Part shown: in pieces, positions 16,797 through 25,022 of the stretch
How positions within the stretch are numbered: the first letter of the stretch is position 1
Layout: every line of letters starts with the position of its first letter
Assembly (NCBI GenBank): GCA_900546845.1
Contig: UREK01000003.1
Coordinates: 32,129 to 96,128 of the forward strand
DNA from: an uncultured Eubacteriales bacterium
GTDB lineage: Bacteria > Bacillota > Clostridia > Christensenellales > CAG-138
Reading direction: 5' to 3'
DNA length: 64,000 nucleotides
The notes under the pieces: model-generated
What the model was told of the DNA's origin: nothing
What the model saw: the letters and a program-made list of their open reading frames with translations, nothing else
Database searches by the model: none
Translations under genes and position numbers: made by a program

Positions 16797-16874
16797 TTGC
16801 TTTCAGCCTCCCGTGCCTTAAATGCCAGTGAGCAATGAATCCTGACTATATCAAAAATTATATCTGAAATCGTA

Positions 16875-16905
16875 TTGACATTCAAGTAACTTTAAGTTTT
16901 ACAAT
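16875..16905 (+). promoter_or_regulatory. MerR-type promoter with 19-base spacer
   Basis: TTGACA (16875-16880) and TACAAT (16900-16905) are 19 bases apart, too far for normal sigma-A use but typical of promoters that MerR proteins untwist and activate. The spacer holds the overlapping palindromes AAGT-A-ACTT and AACTT-T-AAGTT, where a MerR dimer would sit. The MerR gene is divergent, starting 79 bases away. Confidence 0.7.
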
Positions 16906-16927
16906 AACGAAAAGGATGGAAGTGCAG

Positions 16928-17044
16928 ATGAAACTTAGTTGTGTCTGTGCGGATTGCTCACTTAAGAACTTTAATTACATGCCGGAATCAGACGATAAAT
17001 TGGAACAAAATAACGGAAACAGAAATGCCTTAAATTACGAATGA
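16928..17044 (+). CDS. Candidate 38-residue Cys-containing small protein
   Basis: This short frame begins about 22 bases after the MerR-type -10 and ends 66 bases before the binding-protein start. The peptide opens MKLSCVCADC (a CxCxxC pattern) and continues into an Asn-rich tail with six Asn. A GGAAG sequence lies five bases before the ATG. It could be a small metal- or thiol-reactive protein, a leader peptide, or chance. No terminator hairpin follows, so attenuation is not supported. I do not recognise a family. Confidence 0.35.
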   Translation: MKLSCVCADCSLKNFNYMPESDDKLEQNNGNRNALNYE

Positions 17045-17110
17045 ACGCCAGTTGCTGCTTGCACTGCGGCACAGCGCTCAAATAAATAAACCATACTTTA
17101 GGAGGAAACC

Positions 17111-18676
17111 ATGAAAAAAAGCCTAGTACTGATGCTTACCATTCTTCTGGCGGCTTCGCTTTTTGCAGGCTGCGGGCAGGGCGGCGGCAAGACCTCAGAC
17201 GCAATTCTTTACTATGCCTGCGGCTCGGAACCTTATCTGACGTTGGATCCCGGTGTGGAAAACTCCAACGGCGTATGCGTCCTCCAAAATGTGTATGAGA
17301 CGTTGACCCGATATAACGATCAGACGGGGGTGGTGGAACCCTGCCTAGCGACTTCCTGGACGCACAGCGATGACGGCACAGTGTGGGAATTTACCCTCCG
17401 TGAGGACGTGACCTTCCATGACGGCACAAAAATGAACGCAAATGCAGTTAAAAAGTCCATTGAGCGCACAATAGGGTTGGGCAAAGGGGCCGCTTACATT
17501 TGGGCCAATGTCGAAACCATTGAAGCGGTAAGCGATTACGTGGTTCGGTTCACTTGCTCCACGTCTACGTCGGTGGATCTGATCGCTTCGGCTGCTTATG
17601 CGGCTTATATCATGTCGGAAAGCGCATGCGATCAGGAGGGTGACTGGTTCAACAACGAAGAAGGAAACGATGGTGGTTCCGGCCCGTATACTGTGAAAAG
17701 CCTTGTGACCGGCGATCAGGTAATCCTTTCTGCATACGATGGCTATTGGCAAGAATGGAAGGACAACTCCTATAAAACGGTTGTCATCAAGAAGCATGTG
17801 GAAAGCAGCACGCGCCGCCAACTCCTTGAGACAGGCGACGCCCAGATCGCTTATAATTTTTCCACGACGGATATTTCTGCATTAAAGGCGGACGAAAAGG
17901 TTGATGTAAAATATGTGAATACATACAACAACATCCTGCTTTTCTTCAACACGGAAAAGGAGCCTTGCAACAACGAGGAATTCCGCAAGGCGCTTGCGTA
18001 TTCATTCCCTTATCAAGAAGTGATCGACGGGGTGCTGGAAAACCGTGGGCAGCTTTCCCGTGGCCTTGTAACGCCCGGCCTTTGGGGGCATGACGAAAAC
18101 TGCACGCAATATGAATTCAGCATGGATAAGGCCAGGGAATGCCTTGCGAATTCGGGTGTGGATGTAAGCGCTGTGAATCTGGAGTTTGCCATCCAGTCCG
18201 GCTATACCGAATATAAGGATTTCGCACAGCTTTGGCAGACTTATCTTAAAGAACTTGGCATTAATATGGAAATCCGGGAACGTGGCTGGGATGCCCACAT
18301 TGAACATGCACGCGCTACGCGCCCGGAGGATAGGCAGGATATCTTCGTTATGATCTGGTGGCCGGATTATGCTGATCCTTCCAGTTGGTTCCAGAGCATG
18401 GTGCATTCTGAGGAGAGCCCCGCGTTTAACCTGAGCTATATCAAAAATGCTGAGTGGGACGAGAAGATTGAAGAAGCGATGCAGCTGACCGCAACTGACC
18501 GTGCCAGTGCGGAAGCACTGTATAAAGAGGTACAGTTGGGCGTTCTGGACGGCGCATACATGCTTCCGGTTTATGATCAGGTCATCACTTATGCGGTTTC
18601 TACGGAGATAGACGGTTTTTATTATAACCCGGCCTATCCTAACTCCACGCTTTATTTCAACATTACACACAAGTAA
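17111..18676 (+). CDS. Extracellular solute-binding lipoprotein, family 5
   Basis: This 521-residue lipoprotein is the capture component of the second oligopeptide-type importer. Its signal peptide ends in the lipobox LFAGC (cysteine near residue 21). The mature part has the family 5 features: EPYLTLDPGVENSN, FHDGTKMNANAVKKSIERT, and an N-terminal lobe with SSGPYTVK-like GSGPYTVKSLV. TTTAGGAGGAAACC precedes the ATG. It is the first large gene of an operon that continues into permeases, a fused ATPase and four enzyme-like genes, so the ligand is probably the substrate of those enzymes. Confidence 0.93.
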   Translation: MKKSLVLMLTILLAASLFAGCGQGGGKTSDAILYYACGSEPYLTLDPGVENSNGVCVLQNVYETLTRYNDQTGVVEPCLATSWTHSDDGTVWEFTLREDVTFHDGTKMNANAVKKSIERTIGLGKGAAYIWANVETIEAVSDYVVRFTCSTSTSVDLIASAAYAAYIMSESACDQEGDWFNNEEGNDGGSGPYTVKSLVTGDQVILSAYDGYWQEWKDNSYKTVVIKKHVESSTRRQLLETGDAQIAYNFSTTDISALKADEKVDVKYVNTYNNILLFFNTEKEPCNNEEFRKALAYSFPYQEVIDGVLENRGQLSRGLVTPGLWGHDENCTQYEFSMDKARECLANSGVDVSAVNLEFAIQSGYTEYKDFAQLWQTYLKELGINMEIRERGWDAHIEHARATRPEDRQDIFVMIWWPDYADPSSWFQSMVHSEESPAFNLSYIKNAEWDEKIEEAMQLTATDRASAEALYKEVQLGVLDGAYMLPVYDQVITYAVSTEIDGFYYNPAYPNSTLYFNITHK

Positions 18677-18708
18677 GTTGCCCGTTTCCCGGGTATAACG
18701 CACATCGG

Positions 18709-18732
18709 CAGGGGGAGCTGCCGCTCCCCCTG
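18709..18732 (+). promoter_or_regulatory. Hairpin between binding-protein and permease genes
   Basis: CAGGGGGAGC (18709-18718) and GCTCCCCCTG (18723-18732) form a perfect 10-bp stem with a TGCC loop, followed by TATAAC rather than a T-run. Like the hairpin in the first ABC operon, it sits just after the binding-protein gene and probably tunes the ratio to the permeases. Confidence 0.7.
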
Positions 18733-18757
18733 TATAACAAAGGAGAACGCTGAACCT

Positions 18758-19768
18758 ATGGGAAAATATATTATAAAACGACTACTGAACGGCCTCATTG
18801 TGCTGTTGGGCGTAGTCACCATTACGTTCTTCATTACGCGCGTCGTCCCTTCGGATGTGGCCGGCAAATGGGCTGGCGAGCGTGCAACGGAAGAACAGCG
18901 GCAGCAGGCTATTGCTGAGCTTGGGTTGGACAAACCGTTGGCGACGCAGTATGTGAACTATCTGAAGGACCTTCTTTCGGGTGATCTTGGACGCTCGCTG
19001 CGCACAAAGGAACTCATTACGAAGGAACTTACGAGCTATTTCCCTGCAACAATGGAACTGGTGCTGGTAGGCTTCCTGTTTGCACTGTTCGTGGGTATTC
19101 CAATGGGAATCTATTCTGCGAAGAAAAACGGGAAGATGCTGGATCATGCCACCCGCTTCTTTTCTATAGGGGCAGTTTCACTGCCGACGTTCTGGGTGGC
19201 AATGGTATTCCAGCTGGTCTTTTACCGCATCCTCAACTGGCTTCCGCTTGGCGGGCGCATGAGCATCAATGCATCGTTGCTCTACGAAATACCAAACGTT
19301 ACAGGCATGCTTATTATCGACTGCATCCTGACCGGATCTTGGGAACTGCTGGGAGACGCCTTTGTGCATATCATTATGCCCGGCTTTACCATTGCACTTT
19401 ATCCAATTGGCCTTGTCGCGCGCATGACGCGTTCCGCGTTGCTTGAAATCCTCAATGAGGACTATATCACCGCTTCAAAATCCTATGGCATCCGGGAGGG
19501 CAAGGTGCTTTGGCGCTATGCGCTGAAGAATTCTTTGGGCGCTACTGCAACGGTGGTTGCGCTATCCATGGGCTATTCGCTGACCAATACATTCCTGACG
19601 GAAACTATTTTCAGTTGGCCGGGATTGGGAAGCTATGTCAGCAAGTCGGTTACGACGCTGGATTATCCGGCGATCATGGGCATTGCAATTATTTCCGCAA
19701 TTTTCTATGTAATCCTTAACCTGATTGCGGATATCATCATTGCGCTTGACCCACGCATCCGGCTGTGA
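18758..19768 (+). CDS. Peptide-type ABC transporter permease (DppB/OppB family)
   Basis: This 336-residue permease starts with MGKYIIKRLLNGLIVLLGVVTITF, the usual first helix of OppB/DppB, and has the LLSGDLGRSLRTKELI block, several further helices, a coupling loop around EDYITASKSYG and the C-terminal ALDPRIRL end. AAAGGAGAACG lies upstream of the ATG. It is followed 10 bases later by its DppC-type partner. Confidence 0.93.
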   Translation: MGKYIIKRLLNGLIVLLGVVTITFFITRVVPSDVAGKWAGERATEEQRQQAIAELGLDKPLATQYVNYLKDLLSGDLGRSLRTKELITKELTSYFPATMELVLVGFLFALFVGIPMGIYSAKKNGKMLDHATRFFSIGAVSLPTFWVAMVFQLVFYRILNWLPLGGRMSINASLLYEIPNVTGMLIIDCILTGSWELLGDAFVHIIMPGFTIALYPIGLVARMTRSALLEILNEDYITASKSYGIREGKVLWRYALKNSLGATATVVALSMGYSLTNTFLTETIFSWPGLGSYVSKSVTTLDYPAIMGIAIISAIFYVILNLIADIIIALDPRIRL

Positions 19769-19778
19769 GGAGGGCAAC

Positions 19779-20666
19779 ATGAATCAAAAAATGAAAGATA
19801 TTCTTCGCCCGAAACTTAAAGAGTTGCGGGACATGATTTTCATGCTGCGCAGGAACGCGCTTACCATGGCGGCGGTCATTGCGCTGATCCTGATTTTGAT
19901 CCTTGCTTTGCTTGCGCCCGCTATCGTTCCTTATCCGCAGGACATTGCGGATAAAACGAACCTTTCAGAAAAATTTCAAGCGCCTTCGTCCGCGCACCTG
20001 TTCGGAACGGATGAACTTGGGCGTGATGTTTTCAGCCGCGTCCTGTACGGAACACGAATCTCCCTCAGCACGGCTGTGCTTGCAGTAGCCCTATCATTGA
20101 TTATTGGCGTGCCGCTTGGCGCAGTCGCAGGCACGTTTGGCGGCGCGGTGGATGAGGTAATCATGCGCATCACGGATATTTTCCTGAGCTTTCCGCCGAT
20201 GCTCTTGGCAATCTTGCTTGTGTCCATGCTGGGACCAAGCCTGAACAATGCGATTCTTGCCATCGCGCTTGCATGGTGGCCTTGGTATACACGCATTGTG
20301 CGCGGGCAGGCAATTTCGTTGAAAGAACGCAAATTCATTCAGGCAGCGGAGACGATTGGCACGCCCAAGTGGAAGATTGTTGCCAGGCATATTATCCCCA
20401 ACACGATCTCGCCCGTGGTGGTACAGGCGTCCATGGATATGGGTGGTGTGATTCTCACCATTGCATCCCTGAGCTATCTCGGCCTTGGCGCGCAGGCACC
20501 TTCGCCGGAATGGGGCCTGATGATCAGCACCTCGCGCAACTATTTCCCGGACATCTGGTGGTATAGCGTGTTCCCGGGCATCGCTATCTTTATAACCGTG
20601 CTGGCATTCAATTTGTTGGGCGATGGCGTGCGCGAGATCCTTGACCCCAAAACGCGTAAAAAATGA
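19779..20666 (+). CDS. Peptide-type ABC transporter permease (DppC/OppC family)
   Basis: This 295-residue permease has an N-terminal helix (LTMAAVIALILILILALLAPAIV), the DppC motif FGTDELGRDVFSRVLYG, a coupling loop (QAAETIGTPKWKIVARHIIPN) and the C-terminal FNLLGDGVREILDPKTRKK. The start is ATG 19779, directly after GAGGAGGGCAAC; an earlier frame start at 19725 would lie inside the DppB gene. Confidence 0.93.
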   Translation: MNQKMKDILRPKLKELRDMIFMLRRNALTMAAVIALILILILALLAPAIVPYPQDIADKTNLSEKFQAPSSAHLFGTDELGRDVFSRVLYGTRISLSTAVLAVALSLIIGVPLGAVAGTFGGAVDEVIMRITDIFLSFPPMLLAILLVSMLGPSLNNAILAIALAWWPWYTRIVRGQAISLKERKFIQAAETIGTPKWKIVARHIIPNTISPVVVQASMDMGGVILTIASLSYLGLGAQAPSPEWGLMISTSRNYFPDIWWYSVFPGIAIFITVLAFNLLGDGVREILDPKTRKK

Positions 20667-20678
20667 GGAGGGGCATCC

Positions 20679-22481
20679 GTGAGCTATTTTGAAGTGAATG
20701 GCCTGCAGGTCAGGCATAAGACGGCCGAAGGCATTAAGGAAGTTCTGAACATCGATCATATCGCCATTGAAAAAGGCACGACATACGGCATTGTTGGAGA
20801 AAGCGGACAGGGAAAAACCGTGCTCGCGCTTACGATCCTTAAACTGCTGCAATGCCCGCCTGGCGAGATCACAAAGGGCTCAATCCTACTGGATGGGGAG
20901 GATATCCTTACCTACAGCCAGCACAGGATGCAGGCAAGTGTGCGCGGCAAAAAGATAGCAATGATCTTTCAGGACCCCATGTCCTGCTTGAATCCCGTGT
21001 TTACCGTTGGCCAGATGTTGGACGATGTTATCTGCACGAACCGGGGGCTTACCGGCAAGGAAGCGCTTGCGTATGCGTATAAGGTGTTGGATATGGTCAA
21101 GCTGGTGGATGCGGAGAGCACGTTGAAAAAGTATCCGCACCAGCTTTCCGGCGGCCAACGTCAACGCATTATCATTGCACTTGCCCTTTGCTGCGGCGCA
21201 GAGTTTCTTATTGCGGACGAACCAACGCGCAATCTTGATGTAACCATCCAGGCAAGCATTCTGAAACTGTTGAAAGAACTGCAGGATACGTTGGGCATTA
21301 CAGTGCTCTTTATTGCCAACAACATGAGCCTTGTTTCCGCGTTCTGTGACAGAATCGGTATTCTTCATAATGGGTGCATCATTGAGGAAGGGGAAACGGA
21401 GCGGATCATTCATGCGCCGGAGCAAGAATATACGCGCATGCTGGTGGAGGCCGCACGACTGCATACCGCTTCCTCTGCGGAGGCCGAAGTGGGTGAGGAG
21501 TTACTGCGCGTAGAGCACCTTAAAAAGTATTTTGACGTTAAGAAAAAGAACGAGAAGCTGAGTCTCAAAGCTGTGGATGACGTAAGCTTCACCCTGAACA
21601 AAGGTGAGGTACTGGGCATTGTTGGCGAAAGCGGATGCGGAAAATCCACGTTGGTCAACACGATTCTGAATCTTTATGACCCAACGGCTGGAAAGGTGTA
21701 TTTCGACGGCAAGGACGTGTTTTCAGATGAGCGCAAAAACCGCAATGCATTTAAAAAGAATGTGCAGATTGTGTTCCAAGACCCGTATTGGTCTCTGAAC
21801 CCACGCTGGCTTGTGAAAGAGATCGTGGCTGAACCGCTGGATGCATATGAGAAACTGCGCGGGCAGGAACGCCTTGCACGCGTTGGGCAATTGTTGGAGA
21901 TGGTAGGCCTTAGTCAGGATGATGCGTACAAATATCCGCACGAATTCTCCGGCGGAGAACGGCAGCGCATTGCAATTGCCCGCTCGCTTGCATCAAACCC
22001 CAAACTGGTGGTGCTGGATGAGCCGACATCGTCCATTGATGTGTTTTCCCAGGCGCAGATATTGGAACTGCTGCGGAAACTAAAGGAAAAGTTCCAACTC
22101 ACGAATATCCTGATCTCTCATGACCTTGGCGTCGTGAGCCAAATGGCCAATAAAATTGCTGTGATGTATCTTGGGAAAATTGCGGAGTTCGGCCCTGCGG
22201 CAGAGGTGTTTCGCAATCCGCAGCATCCATACACCAAGGCGTTGTTTAACGCCATTCCCAAGTTTGAAAAGCTGGGAATGGATCAGCTGACCACGCTGGA
22301 AGGCGCAATCCCAAGCCCGATCAACCCGCCTTCGGGTTGTGCATTTCATACCCGCTGTGCAGAAGCATGCGAAGCTTGCAAAAGCTGGACTCCAGAGCCG
22401 GTTTACCTGAATGAAGCGCATTATGTGTCCTGCATCCATTTTACCGAGCGGCAAGGGGAGGATATATGCGGAAAAAGATAA
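20679..22481 (+). CDS. Fused two-domain oligopeptide ABC ATPase (OppD-OppF type)
   Basis: This 600-residue protein carries both ATPase domains that OppD and OppF usually supply separately. Domain 1 (about 1-270) has Walker A GESGQGKT, signature LSGGQRQR and Walker B LIADEPTRNLD. Domain 2 (about 275-600) has GESGCGKST, FSGGERQR and VVLDEPTSSID, and ends with the Cys-containing oligopeptide C-terminal region (CAFHTRCAEACEAC). In domain 1 the switch histidine is missing: the usual THD reads ANN (FIANNMSLV), while domain 2 keeps SHD. One ATP site may therefore be degenerate. GTG start 20679 follows GAGGAGGGGC. Fusions of this kind are known in the family. Confidence 0.92.
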   Translation: MSYFEVNGLQVRHKTAEGIKEVLNIDHIAIEKGTTYGIVGESGQGKTVLALTILKLLQCPPGEITKGSILLDGEDILTYSQHRMQASVRGKKIAMIFQDPMSCLNPVFTVGQMLDDVICTNRGLTGKEALAYAYKVLDMVKLVDAESTLKKYPHQLSGGQRQRIIIALALCCGAEFLIADEPTRNLDVTIQASILKLLKELQDTLGITVLFIANNMSLVSAFCDRIGILHNGCIIEEGETERIIHAPEQEYTRMLVEAARLHTASSAEAEVGEELLRVEHLKKYFDVKKKNEKLSLKAVDDVSFTLNKGEVLGIVGESGCGKSTLVNTILNLYDPTAGKVYFDGKDVFSDERKNRNAFKKNVQIVFQDPYWSLNPRWLVKEIVAEPLDAYEKLRGQERLARVGQLLEMVGLSQDDAYKYPHEFSGGERQRIAIARSLASNPKLVVLDEPTSSIDVFSQAQILELLRKLKEKFQLTNILISHDLGVVSQMANKIAVMYLGKIAEFGPAAEVFRNPQHPYTKALFNAIPKFEKLGMDQLTTLEGAIPSPINPPSGCAFHTRCAEACEACKSWTPEPVYLNEAHYVSCIHFTERQGEDICGKR

Positions 22482-23128
22482 CGGTTGTCACAATGGGGCA
22501 AAGCCCTGTTAACCCTGAAACGCACGATGTATATCATATACTTGCACAGGAGTGTGATGTGGAACTGCATGGTATTCTGGACGGAATGAGCGAGGCGGAA
22601 ACGGAGACGCTTGCTCCCGAAGGTAACGAGCTGTTTATCGTGACCTCGCTGCGCACGGGGCGGGAGGTGCGCCTTGCAGAGCGCAATGCGATTCGCCTTG
22701 TAAACGAACGCCTGCTGGAAGCTGAGCAAAACGGGTCCGCCGCGGCATTGATCTTCTGTACCGGCCATTTTGATATTCCGGAGATGCATATGCCTATTTT
22801 TATTCCGGAGAAAATCCTCTTTTCACTGTTCCGGGCAATGGGTGTAAAGCGGCTGGGGGCAATCGTGCCGAAACCTGGGCAAATTGAGGCTTCCATGGCG
22901 TATTACAGCGAGTTTTCTCCGCGCATCTGCGCGGCATCCCCATATGGCCCAAGGGAGGAAATTGAAGCAGTTGCCGCCTCATTCCGCGATAGCGACGTAG
23001 ACATGCTGATGGCGGATTGCATGGGATTCACAGAAGATCTGGGCGAGCTGATCCGGAATGCATCCGGCAAGCAGGTGTTCGTGCCGCGGGTGGTATTGCC
23101 CGCACTTTTGAAGGCGGTTGTTTCCTGA
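22466..23128 (+). CDS. AroM-family protein
   Basis: This 220-residue protein matches the AroM family, named after an Escherichia coli gene of unknown function beside aroL. Shared features are the N-terminal ITVVTMGQSP, the LDGMSEAETETLAPEG block, the central GAIVPKPGQIEAS, and the ADCMGF motif near the end with its single conserved Cys. It overlaps the ATPase gene by 16 bases and is preceded by GGGGAGG, so it is tightly linked to the transporter. It is followed by a DUF917 gene and a racemase-family gene, which suggests a role in the same catabolic route. The reaction is not known. Confidence 0.85.
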   Translation: MRKKITVVTMGQSPVNPETHDVYHILAQECDVELHGILDGMSEAETETLAPEGNELFIVTSLRTGREVRLAERNAIRLVNERLLEAEQNGSAAALIFCTGHFDIPEMHMPIFIPEKILFSLFRAMGVKRLGAIVPKPGQIEASMAYYSEFSPRICAASPYGPREEIEAVAASFRDSDVDMLMADCMGFTEDLGELIRNASGKQVFVPRVVLPALLKAVVS

Positions 23129-23188
23129 CCGCCCGAACCAAGAAGATTACGACTGCTATGAGGCAGCGGAATGGAGAGAGGAGTATTT

Positions 23189-24289
23189 ATGAAAGTTCTG
23201 AACAGAGAAGACATTATGGATATCCTTTACGGCGGCGCGATTCTGGGTACAGGCGGCGGCGGAAGCCTTACGAAAGGAATTGAATTCATCGATCTTGCGA
23301 TCAGCAAAGGAAAAACCTTTAAGCTTGCTTCCTTTGATGAGCTTGAAGCGGAGGATATCGTCGTTTGCCCATATTCCTGCGGTGCAATCTCCCCTTTGAG
23401 TGAAGAAGAACGCAAAAAGTATGAAGGACTGCCGGTATACGAGGACACTTATCATATCAAGGCGCTTGAGAACATGGAAGCGTATCTAGGAAAGCCGGTC
23501 AAGGCTGTGATTTCCACAGAGATCGGCGCCGGAAACACTGCGAAAGCGCTTTTCTGCGCTGCTATGGCGGATAAGGTGCTTGTGGATGGCGACCCGGCTG
23601 GCCGCTCGGTTCCCTGTTTGCAGCATTCGACCTTCTATCTTCATGGTGTGCCGATTACGCCGATGTCCGTTGTGAACAAGTTCGGCGAAAGTCTCATCGT
23701 GAAGGATGTTGTGAACGACTATCGTGCGGAAGCGATCGTGCGCGCATTTGCGGTTGCAAGCCAGAATACCACCGCGGTGTGCGATCATGCCAACACCGCT
23801 GAGGTAATCGGAAAATCCGTCATCCGCGGCGCAATTTCCTACGCCCAACAGATCGGGCATGCATACCGCTCCGCGCTTGCGGCAGATCAGGATTATGCAG
23901 AAGCGGTCGCAAAGGCGGGAGAGGGTTTCGTAGCGCTGCGCGGAAAGGTCCGCAGGAACGACTGGGGAACAGAGAAAGGCTATACCATCGGCACCATGAC
24001 CATCGACGGCAGCGGCGAATTTGCAGGTAATGAATACAAAATCTGGTACCAAAACGAGAATATCATTCTCTGGAAAAATGGGGAGTATTATATTACTGTG
24101 CCGGATCTCATCTGCGTATTCAACAACGATGCGAAGGAGCCACAGCTGAACCCGTTTGCCCAGGAAGGGGAATCTGTTTCGGCCATTATACTGCCTGCGC
24201 CTGCGGAATGGACCACTGTAAAGGGGCTGGAAGTGTTTGGCCCCCACAGCTTTGGGTATGATGTGGAATGGAAGCCAATGGGAAAATAA
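23189..24289 (+). CDS. DUF917 family protein (S-methyl-thiohydantoin desulfurase-like family)
   Basis: This 366-residue protein is a DUF917 member: it starts with LNREDIMDILYGGAILGTGGGGS, and has the conserved blocks VISTEIGAGNTAKAL, VDGDPAGRSVPCLQH and the C-terminal GPHSFGYDVEW. As I recall, Pfam now names this family after an S-methyl-thiohydantoin desulfurase, which fits the hydantoin racemase-like neighbour; I hold that function as a hint, not as shown. The start is ATG 23189, directly after GAGAGGAGTATTT. It lies between AroM-like and racemase-like genes in the importer operon. Confidence 0.85.
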   Translation: MKVLNREDIMDILYGGAILGTGGGGSLTKGIEFIDLAISKGKTFKLASFDELEAEDIVVCPYSCGAISPLSEEERKKYEGLPVYEDTYHIKALENMEAYLGKPVKAVISTEIGAGNTAKALFCAAMADKVLVDGDPAGRSVPCLQHSTFYLHGVPITPMSVVNKFGESLIVKDVVNDYRAEAIVRAFAVASQNTTAVCDHANTAEVIGKSVIRGAISYAQQIGHAYRSALAADQDYAEAVAKAGEGFVALRGKVRRNDWGTEKGYTIGTMTIDGSGEFAGNEYKIWYQNENIILWKNGEYYITVPDLICVFNNDAKEPQLNPFAQEGESVSAIILPAPAEWTTVKGLEVFGPHSFGYDVEWKPMGK

Positions 24290-24290
24290 T

Positions 24291-25022
24291 ATGAGGATTA
24301 AAATCATTGATGCGGTTGTAAAGAATTCCGGTCGGCTGAGGACAAACGAGCAGTATATCCGGGAGGGCCTGCGCCCGGATACGGAGATCGACTTTGCGCA
24401 CATGGCAAAAGGTTTTCCATCCGTGGAATGCGATCTGCATGCGGCATTTAACAAGCCTCAGGTCATTGCGGCAGCGATTCAGGCGGAACGGGATGGGTTT
24501 GACGGCGTATTCGTCAATTGTTTTGATGACCCCGGCGTATATGAATGCCGCGAGCTGCTTTCAATCCCCGTATTCGGCGGCTATGTTCCGGCAATGGTGA
24601 CGGCGCTTTCCCTTGCTGAACGGGTTGCTGTAATTACGACGGATCGTTTTGGAATTTTAAGCGAAGAGCGCAAGGCAAGGATATTGGGGATTTCTGAGCG
24701 CATCACAGCAATTGTGCCGGTTGAGTTGGGGGTTTTGGAGCTGCAGAGCAATCCGGAAGCCTTGGCGGAGCGCGTTGCAGACGTGTGTTTTGCGCTGTAT
24801 GAAACCGAGCGGGTGGGGGCGGTATGCTTAGGCTGCACCGCCATGCACTGCATGATCGGTTCGCTCCGTGAAAAGCTGCAGACGCGAAACTGCCCCATTA
24901 TGGTCATTGAACCGCTCCGCAATGGCATACGCTATTGCGAACATATCATTTCCATGGGCTATCGGAACGGGCTGCATGTACTGAAATCTGTTGTATTGCC
25001 GAAAGGATATGAAAATGGCTGA
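24291..25022 (+). CDS. Asp/Glu/hydantoin racemase family protein
   Basis: This 243-residue protein has the two catalytic-type cysteines of the Asp/Glu/hydantoin racemase superfamily: one in VNCFDDPG in the N-terminal half, the other in LGCTAMHC in the C-terminal half. The NCFDDPGV and LGCTAM contexts are closer to hydantoin racemases than to glutamate racemase MurI. The ATG lies one base after the DUF917 stop, and its last 8 bases overlap the nitroreductase gene. It probably interconverts enantiomers of a cyclic or amino-acid-like compound imported by the operon's transporter. Confidence 0.88.
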   Translation: MRIKIIDAVVKNSGRLRTNEQYIREGLRPDTEIDFAHMAKGFPSVECDLHAAFNKPQVIAAAIQAERDGFDGVFVNCFDDPGVYECRELLSIPVFGGYVPAMVTALSLAERVAVITTDRFGILSEERKARILGISERITAIVPVELGVLELQSNPEALAERVADVCFALYETERVGAVCLGCTAMHCMIGSLREKLQTRNCPIMVIEPLRNGIRYCEHIISMGYRNGLHVLKSVVLPKGYENG

